A stretch of 64,000 bases of DNA from Devosia neptuniae (GTDB lineage: Bacteria > Pseudomonadota > Alphaproteobacteria > Rhizobiales > Devosiaceae): positions 2,476,501 to 2,540,500 of the forward strand of contig NZ_CP104965.1 in assembly GCF_025452235.1 (NCBI RefSeq), given 5' to 3'. Of the stretch, positions 27,919 to 36,757 are shown piece after piece (within the stretch, counting starts at the first letter, position 1; each line of letters opens with the position of its first letter). Below the pieces are notes generated by a model. That model ran no database searches and was not told the origin of the DNA. It saw nothing but the letters and a program-made list of their open reading frames with translations. The position numbers and the translations under genes are program-made.

Positions 27919-28635
27919 TTAATAGACGTCGACCGAGGAAGCCTGGCTGTCGATCTGGCCGCGCAGGCGCGGGGTATCGGAGCGCAGCGTCACGCAGGCG
28001 CCGTACTGGAACTGATCGGAGCACAGATCGACACGGGCGCCGCCAAACACCTGGACCGAGCGGATGGCGTCGTTCCAGCCGCGAGGCAGGCTGTCCATGG
28101 TTTCCCCCTGATCGAGGCAGAAGCTGCGGCCGCGCATATTGCGCTCGCTGAAGAAACAGGCGCCGGCATCTTCATAGACCGGAGGCTGGGGCCGCGGCGG
28201 CTGGGGTTGCGGGCGTGGCGGCTGCGGCCAGCCGGGATTCCAGCCACCATTGCCGTTGCCAGGATTCCAGCCACCGCCATTGCCCGGACCCGGGCCGGGA
28301 TTGCCGGGGAACCAGCCGCCGCCATTGCCGGGGACCGGGACGGGCACGGGCTGGGGCTGTGGTGGCTTGGGATTCATCGACACGCCGCCAAGCGATACAT
28401 AGGCGGCCGAGACCCAGCCGGAAACGCGGCCGTAATTCACCTGGCACCAGCCGCTGCTGTCGCATTGAGCATCAACCCGCGTGCCGGCCTGCAGCACGTC
28501 GACCACAGCGGTCTGCTGACTGGGGCCGGAGCGCACATTGACATTGGTGGTGACGGTGGCCGGCGCGGCCAAGGCGGCGCTGACCGACGCCAGGGCGGCC
28601 ATGGCGGTGAAAATGGCGAGGCGGAAGGATTTCAT
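27919..28635 (-). CDS. Secreted SH3 protein with Pro/Gly linker and crystallin-fold domain
   Basis: 238 residues: signal peptide (1-23, ending ALA), SH3 domain (VTTNVNVRSGPSQQTAVVDV; SSGWCQVNYGRVSGWVSAAY), a long linker of PQPVPVPVPGNGGGW-type repeats (about 90-150), then a crystallin-like domain (GACFFSERNMRGRSFCLDQG; DLCSDQFQYGACVTLRSD). The combination matches the gene at 26960 but with the linker inserted. Likely an envelope protein; ligand not known. Confidence 0.8.
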   Translation of the reverse strand: MKSFRLAIFTAMAALASVSAALAAPATVTTNVNVRSGPSQQTAVVDVLQAGTRVDAQCDSSGWCQVNYGRVSGWVSAAYVSLGGVSMNPKPPQPQPVPVPVPGNGGGWFPGNPGPGPGNGGGWNPGNGNGGWNPGWPQPPRPQPQPPRPQPPVYEDAGACFFSERNMRGRSFCLDQGETMDSLPRGWNDAIRSVQVFGGARVDLCSDQFQYGACVTLRSDTPRLRGQIDSQASSVDVY

Positions 28636-28716
28636 GTGTGCTCCCCGTGGGCCGCCACTCGGCGGTTGATGGCGCTAATAAACATCAGTCAGGTGAATGT
28701 GGGCTGAACGATGGCT

Positions 28717-29103
28717 TCAGGGTTCGATGCGGCGTTTCTGGCCGTCTTCGCCCAGCGAGACATAGACAAAGCGGCCTTCAGTGACCTTGACGCGATCGTC
28801 GAGCCGGTTGCGGCGGGCCCAGGCTTCGAGGCCCACGGTGATCGAGGTGTTCCCGACCCGCTCGATGGAGGTATAGACGCACAGGATATCGCCCACCTTG
28901 ACCGGGGCGATGAAGGTCATGGCTTCGACGGCGACGGTGACGACACGGCCCTGGGCACGCTCGACGGCGGCGATGGCGCCGGCAATATCCATCTGGCTCA
29001 TCACCCAGCCGCCGAAAATATCGCCGGCGGGATTGGTATCGGCGGGCATGGCCAGGGTGCGGATGGTCAGCGCGCCCTTGGGCTCGGAGGTCTCAACGAT
29101 CAT
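28717..29103 (-). CDS. yciA: Acyl-CoA thioesterase, YciA-type hotdog fold
   Basis: 128 residues with the hotdog signature ADTNPAGDIFGGWVMSQMD, in which the asparagine and aspartate are the family catalytic and binding residues, and VKVGDILCVYTSIERVGNTS. YciA hydrolyses a broad range of acyl-CoA esters in the cytoplasm. It overlaps the end of tdk by 11 bp, so the two are co-transcribed. Confidence 0.9.
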   Translation of the reverse strand: MIVETSEPKGALTIRTLAMPADTNPAGDIFGGWVMSQMDIAGAIAAVERAQGRVVTVAVEAMTFIAPVKVGDILCVYTSIERVGNTSITVGLEAWARRNRLDDRVKVTEGRFVYVSLGEDGQKRRIEP

Positions 29104-29698
29104 GTTCGGGTCCTTTCACGGGCCAGCGGCCAACCGCTTCTTCCCAATGTTTGCGGCAGAGGGAGATATAGACAGATTTCTCGATCGACACCTGTTCGCC
29201 ATCGGTCAGCACGCGGCCCGATGTATCCTGGCGGACGACCATGGTGGCCTTGGCGCCGCATTCGCAGATGGTGCGGATTTCGCGCAGCACATCGGCAATG
29301 GCGAGAAGCTGGCTGGAGCCGGGGAACAGCTTGCCGCGGAAATCGGTGCGCAGGCCAAAGCACATGACCGGGATTTTGAGGCGATCGGCGACGCGGGCGA
29401 GCTGCCAGACCTGGTCGGGGGTGAGGAATTGCGCCTCGTCGACGAACACGCAATCGACCTTGGCTTCGTCCATATGGTCGCGGACGGCCTGATAGAGATC
29501 GTCTTCGGATGAATAGAGCTCGGCCGGTTCGGCAATGCCGATGCGGGAACTGATCAGGCCGACGCCATCCTGGGCATAAAGCGCGGAGGTATAGAGCAGC
29601 GGGCGCATGCCGCGTTCGCGGTAATTATAGGCGGCCTGCAGCAGGAGCGTCGATTTGCCCGCATTCATTGCCGCGTAGGAGAAGTAAAGCTTGGCCAT
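29093..29698 (-). CDS. tdk: Thymidine kinase
   Basis: 201 residues. P-loop AMNAGKSTLLLQAAYNYRERG, the Walker B-like VDCVFVDEAQFL, the FGLRTDFRGKLFPGS block and zinc cysteines around ICECGAK with a second set near SLCRKH. It phosphorylates thymidine in the salvage pathway. The ATG at 29698 gives MAKLYFSYAAMNAG, the normal start; the frame stays open to 29764. Co-transcribed with yciA. Confidence 0.94.
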   Translation of the reverse strand: MAKLYFSYAAMNAGKSTLLLQAAYNYRERGMRPLLYTSALYAQDGVGLISSRIGIAEPAELYSSEDDLYQAVRDHMDEAKVDCVFVDEAQFLTPDQVWQLARVADRLKIPVMCFGLRTDFRGKLFPGSSQLLAIADVLREIRTICECGAKATMVVRQDTSGRVLTDGEQVSIEKSVYISLCRKHWEEAVGRWPVKGPEHDR

Positions 29699-30062
29699 GC
29701 GGATTGCGGGACTCGAGGGGTTGGCGCCGGGTGTTTCATCAAGCCAATAGACCGGAATGGACAAGGCTAGAAGCCTCGCCGATGGCGTTCAACAGTTTTG
29801 CCAAAAAAGAGGCCGCCACGAGGGCGGCCGAAATGCCGATCTGATCGGCGGAGCCGGGGTTGGCGGCCGGGCTCCAAAAGGCCGGGCGCGACGTTGGGGA
29901 CGTGGGGCGCGGCAGTCCGGGCTGCATGGGGATCGCCGGGACAAGGCAGAGGCTAGCGGCATTGCATGACGGGGACATGACAGGCCATTCAGCCCGAGTT
30001 CAGTTTGCGGGCGGCAGCATGGGCTCCTATCTATCGGCGGATTGGTCCGTGGGAGAATTGGC
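29699..30062 (-). ncRNA. Intergenic region with possible minus-strand small RNA
   Basis: No convincing gene. On the minus strand a hairpin GGCCGCC / GGCGGCC (29829-29811) is followed by a six-T run (29808-29803), a full intrinsic terminator with no ORF ending in front of it. Upstream lie GCCGATC-A-GATCGGC (about 29852-29838) and GGAGCC...GGCTCC stems. This would suit an sRNA of 100-150 nt ending at about 29803. No promoter could be fixed, so confidence is low. Confidence 0.35.
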
Positions 30063-30452
30063 ATGAAGGCAATGGTTCGCGCATTGGCCGCACTGGGTTT
30101 TGCCGCGGCGGCGACGCTGCCGGCGCTGGCTTCGCCGGTGGGCGTGTGGGAGGTGGAAAGCCGGGACTCGCGCTACAAGGTCACGTTATGCGGGGACGGC
30201 ACCCAGCTATGCGCCGAGCTGATCTGGCTGGGCAATGGCGGGGATAGCCCGGAAAACCTGCCCTATCTCAATACGCTGCTGATCGACCATGCGCCGCAGA
30301 TCAAGCCCAATCAGTGGAAGGGTGATTTGCACCTTTATGGCCATAGCGCCAGCGGCACCATTACCCAGGTGGGCGAAGACCAGATTTCGCTGAAAGGATG
30401 CTTCATGCTGGTGGTGTGCCGGACCTATCAGATGCACCGGTATAGCAATTAG
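30063..30452 (+). CDS. DUF2147 family secreted protein
   Basis: 129 residues. Signal peptide (about 1-22, ending LPALA), then the DUF2147 pattern: SPVGVWEVESRDSRYKVTLCGDGTQLCAEL, with the last part GHSASGTITQVGEDQISLKGC. DUF2147 proteins are periplasmic, lipocalin-like, of unknown function. The ATG at 30063 follows GGGAGAA. Its 3' end overlaps the convergent permease gene by 4 bp. Confidence 0.85.
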   Translation: MKAMVRALAALGFAAAATLPALASPVGVWEVESRDSRYKVTLCGDGTQLCAELIWLGNGGDSPENLPYLNTLLIDHAPQIKPNQWKGDLHLYGHSASGTITQVGEDQISLKGCFMLVVCRTYQMHRYSN

Positions 30453-31336
30453 GACACCCGCCGCCTGGCCCAGAGGGGCGGCACGGTTTCGACCAGCAGG
30501 ATGGCGAGGAAGATCAGCGCCGCGCCGAGATAGCCGATGGGTGGGAGGCGTTCGCCCAGGATGAGGGCGCCGCCGAGCGCGGCGAAGAGGCTTTCGGCCG
30601 AGAGGATGATCGCGGCGTTGGCGGCGGGCAGATATTGCTGGGCGATGGCCTGGCCGGTGAAGGCCACGGCGGTGGAGAAGCAGGCCGAATAGGCGATCTG
30701 CATCCAGCCATTGCTGATGCTGGTGAAGTCGGGGGCTTCGATGGGGACCGCCAGCACGGCCGAGATAATGCCGACGCTGAGGAAGGTGATCACCGAGAGC
30801 AGGATGGGCAGGCCGGTGGCGGTGGCCAGGTGCCCCAGCAGCAGGACATGCAGGGCCCAGAACACGGCGCAGGCGATGATGAGGGCGTCGCCGAGATTGA
30901 AACTGTCGAAATTGCCGCCATTGAGCAGGTAGATGCCGAGTAGCGCTATGGGCGCGCAGAACCAGATGATGGGGTGGGGCACGATGCGCGCGGCAACCAA
31001 GCCGATGACCGGGACGAAGAAGACGTAGAGACCGGTGAGGAACCCCGAATTGGTCACCGTAGTCAGCATCAGCCCATATTGCTGCAGGATGGAGCCGGCG
31101 AAAAATACCGCGCACATCAGGGCGACGAGCTGCCATTGGCGCAGGGTCGGGCGGCTGGCCGTGCGGCGGAGTTCGCGCAAAGCGAGGGGAACGATGAGCA
31201 GGCCGCCGATGATGAAGCGGGTGCCGGAGAAGGTCAGCGGCCCCATGGCATCCATGGCCGACTTTTGTGCCACGAAGGCGAAGCCCCAGAGCATGGTGCA
31301 GAACAGGAGCGTTAGCGCGGCGAGGGGGCGGGACAT
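30449..31336 (-). CDS. DMT superfamily (EamA) permease
   Basis: 295 residues, ten hydrophobic segments in two EamA repeats (LTLLFCTMLWGFAFVAQKSA and, in the second half, VAFTGQAIAQQYLPAANAAI, LGGALILGERLP). Inner-membrane exporter of unknown substrate. Only distantly like the EamA protein at 9404. A palindromic repeat follows its start on the right. Confidence 0.86.
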   Translation of the reverse strand: MSRPLAALTLLFCTMLWGFAFVAQKSAMDAMGPLTFSGTRFIIGGLLIVPLALRELRRTASRPTLRQWQLVALMCAVFFAGSILQQYGLMLTTVTNSGFLTGLYVFFVPVIGLVAARIVPHPIIWFCAPIALLGIYLLNGGNFDSFNLGDALIIACAVFWALHVLLLGHLATATGLPILLSVITFLSVGIISAVLAVPIEAPDFTSISNGWMQIAYSACFSTAVAFTGQAIAQQYLPAANAAIILSAESLFAALGGALILGERLPPIGYLGAALIFLAILLVETVPPLWARRRVS

Positions 31337-31354
31337 GAATTACCGGATTTGCAG

Positions 31355-31442
31355 CAGACCTCATCCTGAGCTTGTCGAAGGACGAGGTCGTGACTGGATA
31401 TTGCCACGACCTCGTGGTTCGACAGGCTCACCATGAGGTCTA
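31355..31442. repeat. Inverted palindromic repeat
   Basis: CCTCATCCTGAGCTTGTCGA and the complement TCGACAGGCTCACCATGAGG face each other across 40 bp that carry a second inverted pair (GACGAGGTCGTG / CACGACCTCGTGG). A widespread alphaproteobacterial REP-type family. Confidence 0.8.
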
Positions 31443-31455
31443 CTGTGAGGAAGGC

Positions 31456-32679
31456 TCAGGGCAGTTCGACATCCAATGCTGCAATCAACTGGGTGATCTC
31501 CTCCGGCGTGGTGTAGTGCACGAAGGAGAGGCGGAGGACGCCGTGGTTGGGGTCGACGCCCATGGCTTCGAGCAGGCGGACGGCGTAGAAATTGCCGCCG
31601 CTGGCCATCACGCCATGTTTGGCGAGGCGCGCCGCAACTGTCGCGCCGGGTTCGGACAGGATCAGCGAAATGGTGGGGGCGCGGCTTTCGGCGTCGTCGG
31701 GGCCGACGAGGCGCACATTGTTTTTGCCGCGCAGGTAGTCGAGCAGCGGGCGGACCAGGGCGGTTTCCTGGTCGCGCATGGCCTTGCGGGCTCGGGCAAA
31801 GGGATTGCCAGTCCCGCCGGCGATCTCAGCGACGGTTTCGAAATAGTCGGCAATGGCGCCGACGGCAGCGATCTGGGCGTGGTCGGGACCGGCGGGCGTC
31901 AGGCGATAGCGCAGCTTGGCGTCGTTGAAGTAATGGCCCTGATTGGGCAGGGCGCGTGCCAGCTCGGGGCGAATGGCCATGACGCCGAGATGAGGGCCAT
32001 AAACCTTGTAGGCCGAGAACAGGTAGATATCGGCGCCGAGCTCGGCGAGGTCGGGCAGGCCATGGGGGGCGTAGCTGACGCCATCGATGGCTGTGACGGC
32101 GCCGACGGCATGGGCGCGGGCGCTGATCTCGGCCACGGGATTGATTTCGCCAACAATATTGGAGCAATGCGGCGCCGCGACGAGGCGCACCTTGGCGTCG
32201 AGAATGGCGTCGAGCCCGGTGAGGTTCAGGCGGCCGGTTTGCGGATCGACCTGCCATTCGCGCACTTCGATGCCGCGCGCGGCAAGACGCCGCCAATTGC
32301 CACTATTGGCCTCGTGATCCTGATTGGTGACAATGATGGCGTCGCCGGGCTTGAGCCAGCCGCCGAAGGCATTGGCCAGCACATAGGTATTGGCGGAGGT
32401 CGAGGGGCCGAAATGGATCCAGTCGGGATCGACATTGAACGCCTCGGCGATGCGCTCATAGCTGCGGTTCATCGCCTCGCCAGCTTCGATGGAGGCCGGG
32501 TAAACGCCATAGGGCTGCACTTTGGTGGCGCGATAAAAATGCTCGAGCGTGTCGAGCACAGGCCGGGCCGTGTAGGAGCCGCCGGCATTTTCGAAGAAGG
32601 CTTGGCCCACAAGGGAAGGTTCGGCAAAGGCGGGAAAATGCGCCCGAATGCGGGAAGGATCGAGAGGCAGGGCGGTCAT
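31456..32679 (-). CDS. Class V aminotransferase-fold protein (cysteine desulfurase-like)
   Basis: 407 residues, PLP fold type I. The cofactor lysine is in YLFSAYKVYGPHLG and the phosphate-binding region in FGPSTSANTYVLA. The sequence resembles the VC1184-type desulfurase family, but the active-site cysteine loop of true NifS/SufS proteins is not seen: the expected region reads GVMASGGNFYAVRLLEAMG. Cysteine desulfurase activity is therefore doubtful, and a lyase or aminotransferase is as likely. Confidence 0.8.
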   Translation of the reverse strand: MTALPLDPSRIRAHFPAFAEPSLVGQAFFENAGGSYTARPVLDTLEHFYRATKVQPYGVYPASIEAGEAMNRSYERIAEAFNVDPDWIHFGPSTSANTYVLANAFGGWLKPGDAIIVTNQDHEANSGNWRRLAARGIEVREWQVDPQTGRLNLTGLDAILDAKVRLVAAPHCSNIVGEINPVAEISARAHAVGAVTAIDGVSYAPHGLPDLAELGADIYLFSAYKVYGPHLGVMAIRPELARALPNQGHYFNDAKLRYRLTPAGPDHAQIAAVGAIADYFETVAEIAGGTGNPFARARKAMRDQETALVRPLLDYLRGKNNVRLVGPDDAESRAPTISLILSEPGATVAARLAKHGVMASGGNFYAVRLLEAMGVDPNHGVLRLSFVHYTTPEEITQLIAALDVELP

Positions 32680-32724
32680 CTAATCATCCAAAAAAGTGCC
32701 AGAGATTGGTAGTGGATGATTGGG

Positions 32725-32762
32725 CAAAAGCAAACCCCGGCCGTTTGCGGGCCGGGGTTTGT
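32725..32762 (-). terminator. Terminator after the Spy-like gene
   Basis: CAAACCCCGGCC / GGCCGGGGTTTG with a 7-nt loop, followed on the minus strand by CTTTTG. It lies 90 bp after the stop codon of the gene at 32850. Confidence 0.75.
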
Positions 32763-32849
32763 GCGCGCCTCTTGGTGAGGGTTAGGCCAAGAGCCACGCA
32801 TGGGACGGCGCCACCACAGGAGGTATAGGCGGCGCCGAAAGGGATTTGC

Positions 32850-33491
32850 CTAGCCGTTGGTGGGCGCGGGCAGGGCCGGCTGAGCGGCGCCGGGCCCGGA
32901 ATGGCGCGGGCCATCCTGGCCGGGACGGCCCCAATTGGGGCGTTCGCCGGGCTGGGGTGCCAGGGCCGCCTGCTGCTCGGGGGTGAGGCTATCGAAGAAG
33001 GCGGTGACGGAGGGCTTGATGGCTTCGAGGGCCGTCAGGTTGGCCGAGGTGATGGCGATACGCGCGTCGAGCCGGGCGGCGATATCAGGCTTTGCGGCGT
33101 CGGCTGTGGGGCGGGCAGCCTGGGCGGCGGTGGCGAAATCATCGGCGGCGGCGAGGATGGCGGTTTTCATGGCGTCGAACAAAGGTTGCTGCTCGGCGGT
33201 GAGCTCGACGCGGTGGCTGAGCCGGACGAGGCCGATTTCGGCGGCCTCAGCGCCGCGCTCGAAATTGAGGAAGCCCCCGCCATGACGGAGTTCCATGTGA
33301 CGCATGCCGCCTTGCGGGAACTGGCCGGGGTGCTGGAAGCGATTGTGATCATGGCCGGGCTTTTGCACATCGGCGGCAGGAGCAGCGAGCGCTGCCGGAC
33401 CTGCTTCCTGGGCGAAGCTGGGGGCAAGGGAGGTGAGGCCAAGGGCGGCGGTCAGCAGCGCCACGATGGCGGGCTTGGAGATCGTCTTCAT
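32850..33491 (-). CDS. Spy/CpxP-like periplasmic protein (LTXXQ motif)
   Basis: 213 residues. Signal peptide (1-27, ending FAQ), a His-rich region (GHDHNRFQHPGQFPQGGMRH), then two LTXXQ-type helices: ELTAEQQPLFDAM and SLTPEQQAALA. The family acts as periplasmic chaperones or metal-response proteins, as in Spy and CpxP. The His-rich part suggests metal binding. A Pro/Gly tail ends the protein. Confidence 0.82.
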   Translation of the reverse strand: MKTISKPAIVALLTAALGLTSLAPSFAQEAGPAALAAPAADVQKPGHDHNRFQHPGQFPQGGMRHMELRHGGGFLNFERGAEAAEIGLVRLSHRVELTAEQQPLFDAMKTAILAAADDFATAAQAARPTADAAKPDIAARLDARIAITSANLTALEAIKPSVTAFFDSLTPEQQAALAPQPGERPNWGRPGQDGPRHSGPGAAQPALPAPTNG

Positions 33492-33614
33492 GGGAGCAAG
33501 TCCTTTTGCATGGGACCGGTTCGTCCGGTATCGAAAGGACCATAGGGCAGGCGATCTGTTCGCGACCTTGCGGGCGGATGAAGACTTGGTCAGGTTGGTA
33601 AGGAAGGGGGCGAC

Positions 33615-34001
33615 ATGGTGGATTTGGTGAATGACCCGTTTCCCGATCTGGCGGCGCTGGACGGGCTATGGCGCAGTGCCTGGGGCGGGTCTGTAGCGGC
33701 GGGCTATGGGCGCGTGCTGGAGCGGAGCCTCGTGCATGTCGGGGCCTATGAGGCGGGCGTGCTGGTGGGGTTTGTCAATGTGGCGTGGGACGGGGGCGTG
33801 CATGCTTTTGTGCTCGATACGTGTGTGCATGCGGAGCATCAGCGGCGGGGGATTGCGACCGCGCTGATGCACCGGGCGGCGGAGCTGGCACGGGCGCGGG
33901 GCGCGGAATGGCTGCATGTGGATTTTGAGCCGCAGCTGGAGGGGTTTTATCGCGGCTGCGGGTTTGCGCCGAGTGCGGCGGGGGTGATGCGGTTGGTGTG
34001 A
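33615..34001 (+). CDS. GNAT family N-acetyltransferase
   Basis: 128 residues. The acetyl-CoA site is HQRRGIATALMHRAAELARA, preceded by a strand with LDTCVHAEHQ, and followed by the C-terminal FYRGCGFAPS. Substrate unknown. ATG at 33615 follows GGGGGCG; the gene stands alone. Confidence 0.87.
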   Translation: MVDLVNDPFPDLAALDGLWRSAWGGSVAAGYGRVLERSLVHVGAYEAGVLVGFVNVAWDGGVHAFVLDTCVHAEHQRRGIATALMHRAAELARARGAEWLHVDFEPQLEGFYRGCGFAPSAAGVMRLV

Positions 34002-34232
34002 GGGCACTAAAGTCCTCGTCATCCACGGAGTCATTCCCGCGAAAGCGGGATACTGGAGAAGAAAACGGAGGTTCCCGCTTTCGCGGGAATGACACTGCGG
34101 GGGAGCGGGAATCCAAGCATGGGATGGCGCAGAACCCCTCACCCGGTAATTTCTTCTGGACGAAGAAATTACGGTCCCTCTCCCTCAAGGGGCGAGGGGA
34201 AGAGGGGGCTCGCTTGCGCTGCGGCAAGCTTT
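34002..34232. repeat. Palindromic repeats
   Basis: CCCGCGAAAGCGGG (about 34038) faces CCCGCTTTCGCGGG (about 34075), the family also present at about 66 and 57840. At 34134-34200 lies the CCCCTCACCCGG ... CCCTCAAGGGGCGAGGGG family with an inner inverted pair AATTTCTTC / GAAGAAATT. Confidence 0.75.
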
Positions 34233-35636
34233 TTAGCGCGTTAGATAAATCGGATTGCTGAGTGCTCGCCGTATTGGCTGGTGGGCCAGGTCGCTTTCCT
34301 TGAGGTCCCAGGGGAGGCCGGGACCGCCAAGAGCATCGGTGAAATCGGCGACCAGCTTTGCACGGCTGGCGTCTGCGATGATTTCGGCGCGGATGAAGGT
34401 TTTGGCTTCGGACACGGCGAGGTCGGCCTGCCAGTCGTCGCTGGGGATCACGGTTTCGGCGAGGGGGCCGGCGGCGTCGATCCAGATCAGGCGGTCGCCG
34501 GCGGCGCCGCGGACCGTTGCGGTGGCTGTGGTCGCCTCGTTGACCGTTGAGCCCATGGACTGGCCGTCGACCGTGATGGAGAGATGGGGGCCAGTGGGGC
34601 TCTCGGTGATGTAGCCGTGGCCCGCTTTCATGGCGGCGAGCACGGCGTCTTCGGAGAGCTCGGCGAGCCAGAGGAAAGTCGTGGGGCGGGCGAGGACCAG
34701 TGGGCCTTCGGGCAGGAGGCGGTCCGGCTGGTGATAGTCGGAGCCGCCGATGGCGGAGATACGCAGGCCGGCGGCGAGGCGGCGTTGGTAGCGCTCGAGG
34801 GAAATCCAGTTCCAGGCCACCCAGGTGGATTGCCAGACTTCCATGCAGTCAATTTGCGGCAGCTCGTAATCCCAGGGGATGGTGGGCTTGTCGTGGTTGA
34901 TCGAGAGCAGGCCGCCTTTGTCGTGCACCGACTGGGCCAAAGTATGGGCATCGGAGGGCTGGGTCATGCGGAAATCGATCCACTCATCGACGCCAAAGAC
35001 ATTGGCATGGCCGATAGCGGTGGTGATTTCCATGGCGCGCACAAAGACCAGATCGGGCGAGGAATGAGGGTGGAAATAGCGGCGCTGGGTGATGGTGTTG
35101 TGGTCGGCAATGGCGAGGAAATCGAGGCCCGCCTGTTTGGCTGCGGCGTGGAGCAGTTCGGGGCTGCCCTTGGCGTCGGAATGGTAGGTGTGGCAGTGCA
35201 GATCGCCCTTGTACCAGCCGGGTTCGCGGCGGATGGGGAAGGTGCGGGCAGGCTGTGGCGCCAGGGGGCGGGCGGCGCTATCGAGAGTGATGGTGAGTGT
35301 CGCTTCGGTGCCGGAAACGGGGATTTTGTAGAGGCCCAGAATAACGTTCCAGCTTCCGGGCGGGATATCGCCATGGATATAGCCGGGGGTGGCGTCGTCT
35401 GTGGCGATGAAGAAATGGTCGCGCGCGCCGCCGCTCCAGCCGCGGAAACCCTGTTCGGTGGGATAGCCGGTGTCGCGCGGGTCGAAGGCGCCGAGGTCGA
35501 TGACGCAGTCTTCGGCCTTGGGATAGGCGAGGGTGACGTCGATACGCGTGGTGCCGGCGGGGACGTCGAAGGGGATGTAGAAATAGGGGTTTTTTGACTG
35601 GTCGGCGCGGGTGATGGCGGTGGTGATCGTGGTCAA
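34233..35636 (-). CDS. PHP-domain metallohydrolase, CehA/McbA family
   Basis: 467 residues. An N-terminal beta-rich domain (about 1-130) precedes the PHP metal centre: GDLHCHTYHSDAKGSPE, IADHNTITQRR, a further His in SINHDKPTIPWD, and GGSDYHQPDRLLPEGP. The fold cleaves phosphoesters or carbamates; the actual substrate is unclear. The stop of the upstream ABC ATPase overlaps its start by 4 bp, so it is the last gene of the transporter operon, suggesting it processes the imported compound. Confidence 0.86.
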   Translation of the reverse strand: MTTITTAITRADQSKNPYFYIPFDVPAGTTRIDVTLAYPKAEDCVIDLGAFDPRDTGYPTEQGFRGWSGGARDHFFIATDDATPGYIHGDIPPGSWNVILGLYKIPVSGTEATLTITLDSAARPLAPQPARTFPIRREPGWYKGDLHCHTYHSDAKGSPELLHAAAKQAGLDFLAIADHNTITQRRYFHPHSSPDLVFVRAMEITTAIGHANVFGVDEWIDFRMTQPSDAHTLAQSVHDKGGLLSINHDKPTIPWDYELPQIDCMEVWQSTWVAWNWISLERYQRRLAAGLRISAIGGSDYHQPDRLLPEGPLVLARPTTFLWLAELSEDAVLAAMKAGHGYITESPTGPHLSITVDGQSMGSTVNEATTATATVRGAAGDRLIWIDAAGPLAETVIPSDDWQADLAVSEAKTFIRAEIIADASRAKLVADFTDALGGPGLPWDLKESDLAHQPIRRALSNPIYLTR

Positions 35637-36745
35637 AGCGGCCGTTCCCCATCGGCCGGAATCCGGGCGCCGGTGCTGTCGAAGAGGTGGATGTGCTCGG
35701 GGGCGAAGCTGAGACTTACCGCTTCGGTCAGCGCGATGTGGTCATCGGTGAAGATGCGGGCGGTGAGGCGGGAGGTGTCGGGGCGCTCGATAGTGACGAG
35801 GCTTTCGGGGCCCATGTTTTCGTTGGCGAAGAGGGTGCCGGAAATGGTGTTGGCGCGGCCCGGCTCGGCGATGGCGAGATGTTCGGGGCGGATGCCCAGG
35901 GTGAGGGTCTTGGCCGTGGCGAGGGCAGCGGCGATGCCTGAGGACATGGGCAGGGACGACAAGGTCAGGCCATCGGCCTTGAGCTGCAATTGGCCATCGC
36001 CATGGGCGGCGTCGACCTGCACCAGGTTCATCGGCGGGTTGCCGACGAAATTGGCGACGAAGGTGGTGGCCGGCCGGCGGTAGATCTCGATGGGCGGGGC
36101 ATATTGCACGATGCGGCCCTGATCCATCAGGGCGATGCGGGTGGCGAGCGCCATGGCTTCGGCCTGATCGTGGGTGACGTAAACGGCGGTCATGCCCATG
36201 TCGCGTTGCAGGTGATTGAGGAAGCCGCGGGCTTCCAGCCGCAGCTTGGCGTCCAGATTGGAAAGCGGCTCATCAAACAGATAGACGCGAGAAGGGTAGA
36301 CCAGTGCGCGGGCCAGCGACGTGCGTTGTTGCTGGCCGCCGGAGATCTGGCTGGGGAGGCGATCCATGAGATGGCCGATCTTGAGCACATCGGCCACTTC
36401 CTTGGCGCGGCCATGGCGCTTCTGGATGGGTTCGCCGCGCACCTTGAGCGGGTAGGCGATATTGTCGGCCAGGTTCATATGCGGGTAGAGCGCATAATCC
36501 TGAAACACCATGGAAATCTGGCGGTCCTTGGGGTGCAGATTGGTGACGTCGTCGCCCCCGATCAGCACCTGGCCATGGCTGGGGGTTTCAAGGCCCGCAA
36601 TCATGCGCAGGCTCGTGGTCTTGCCGCAGCCGGAGGGGCCGAGCAGGCACACGAATTCACCATCGCCAATGGCAAAGCTGACATCAGAGACGGCGTTGAA
36701 GGCGCCAAAGCTCTTGGTGACGTTTTTGAATTCGACTGAAGCCAT
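35633..36745 (-). CDS. ABC transporter ATP-binding protein, UgpC/MalK type
   Basis: 370 residues. Walker A LLGPSGCGKTTSLRMIAGLE, Q-loop MVFQDYALYPHM, signature SGGQQQRTSLARALV, Walker B YLFDEPLSNLDAKLR and the H-loop VTHDQAEAMALATRIA are intact. From about residue 235 a C-terminal TOBE-like domain follows. It energises the permeases at 36758 and 37592. Co-transcribed with the PHP gene (4-bp overlap). Confidence 0.93.
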   Translation of the reverse strand: MASVEFKNVTKSFGAFNAVSDVSFAIGDGEFVCLLGPSGCGKTTSLRMIAGLETPSHGQVLIGGDDVTNLHPKDRQISMVFQDYALYPHMNLADNIAYPLKVRGEPIQKRHGRAKEVADVLKIGHLMDRLPSQISGGQQQRTSLARALVYPSRVYLFDEPLSNLDAKLRLEARGFLNHLQRDMGMTAVYVTHDQAEAMALATRIALMDQGRIVQYAPPIEIYRRPATTFVANFVGNPPMNLVQVDAAHGDGQLQLKADGLTLSSLPMSSGIAAALATAKTLTLGIRPEHLAIAEPGRANTISGTLFANENMGPESLVTIERPDTSRLTARIFTDDHIALTEAVSLSFAPEHIHLFDSTGARIPADGERPL

Positions 36746-36757
36746 GAAATGGGAGCC

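Noticed and set aside
29739..29978. 79-residue minus-strand ORF
   Set aside because: No ribosome site, Pro/Ser-rich composition and overlap with terminator hairpins argue against a protein.
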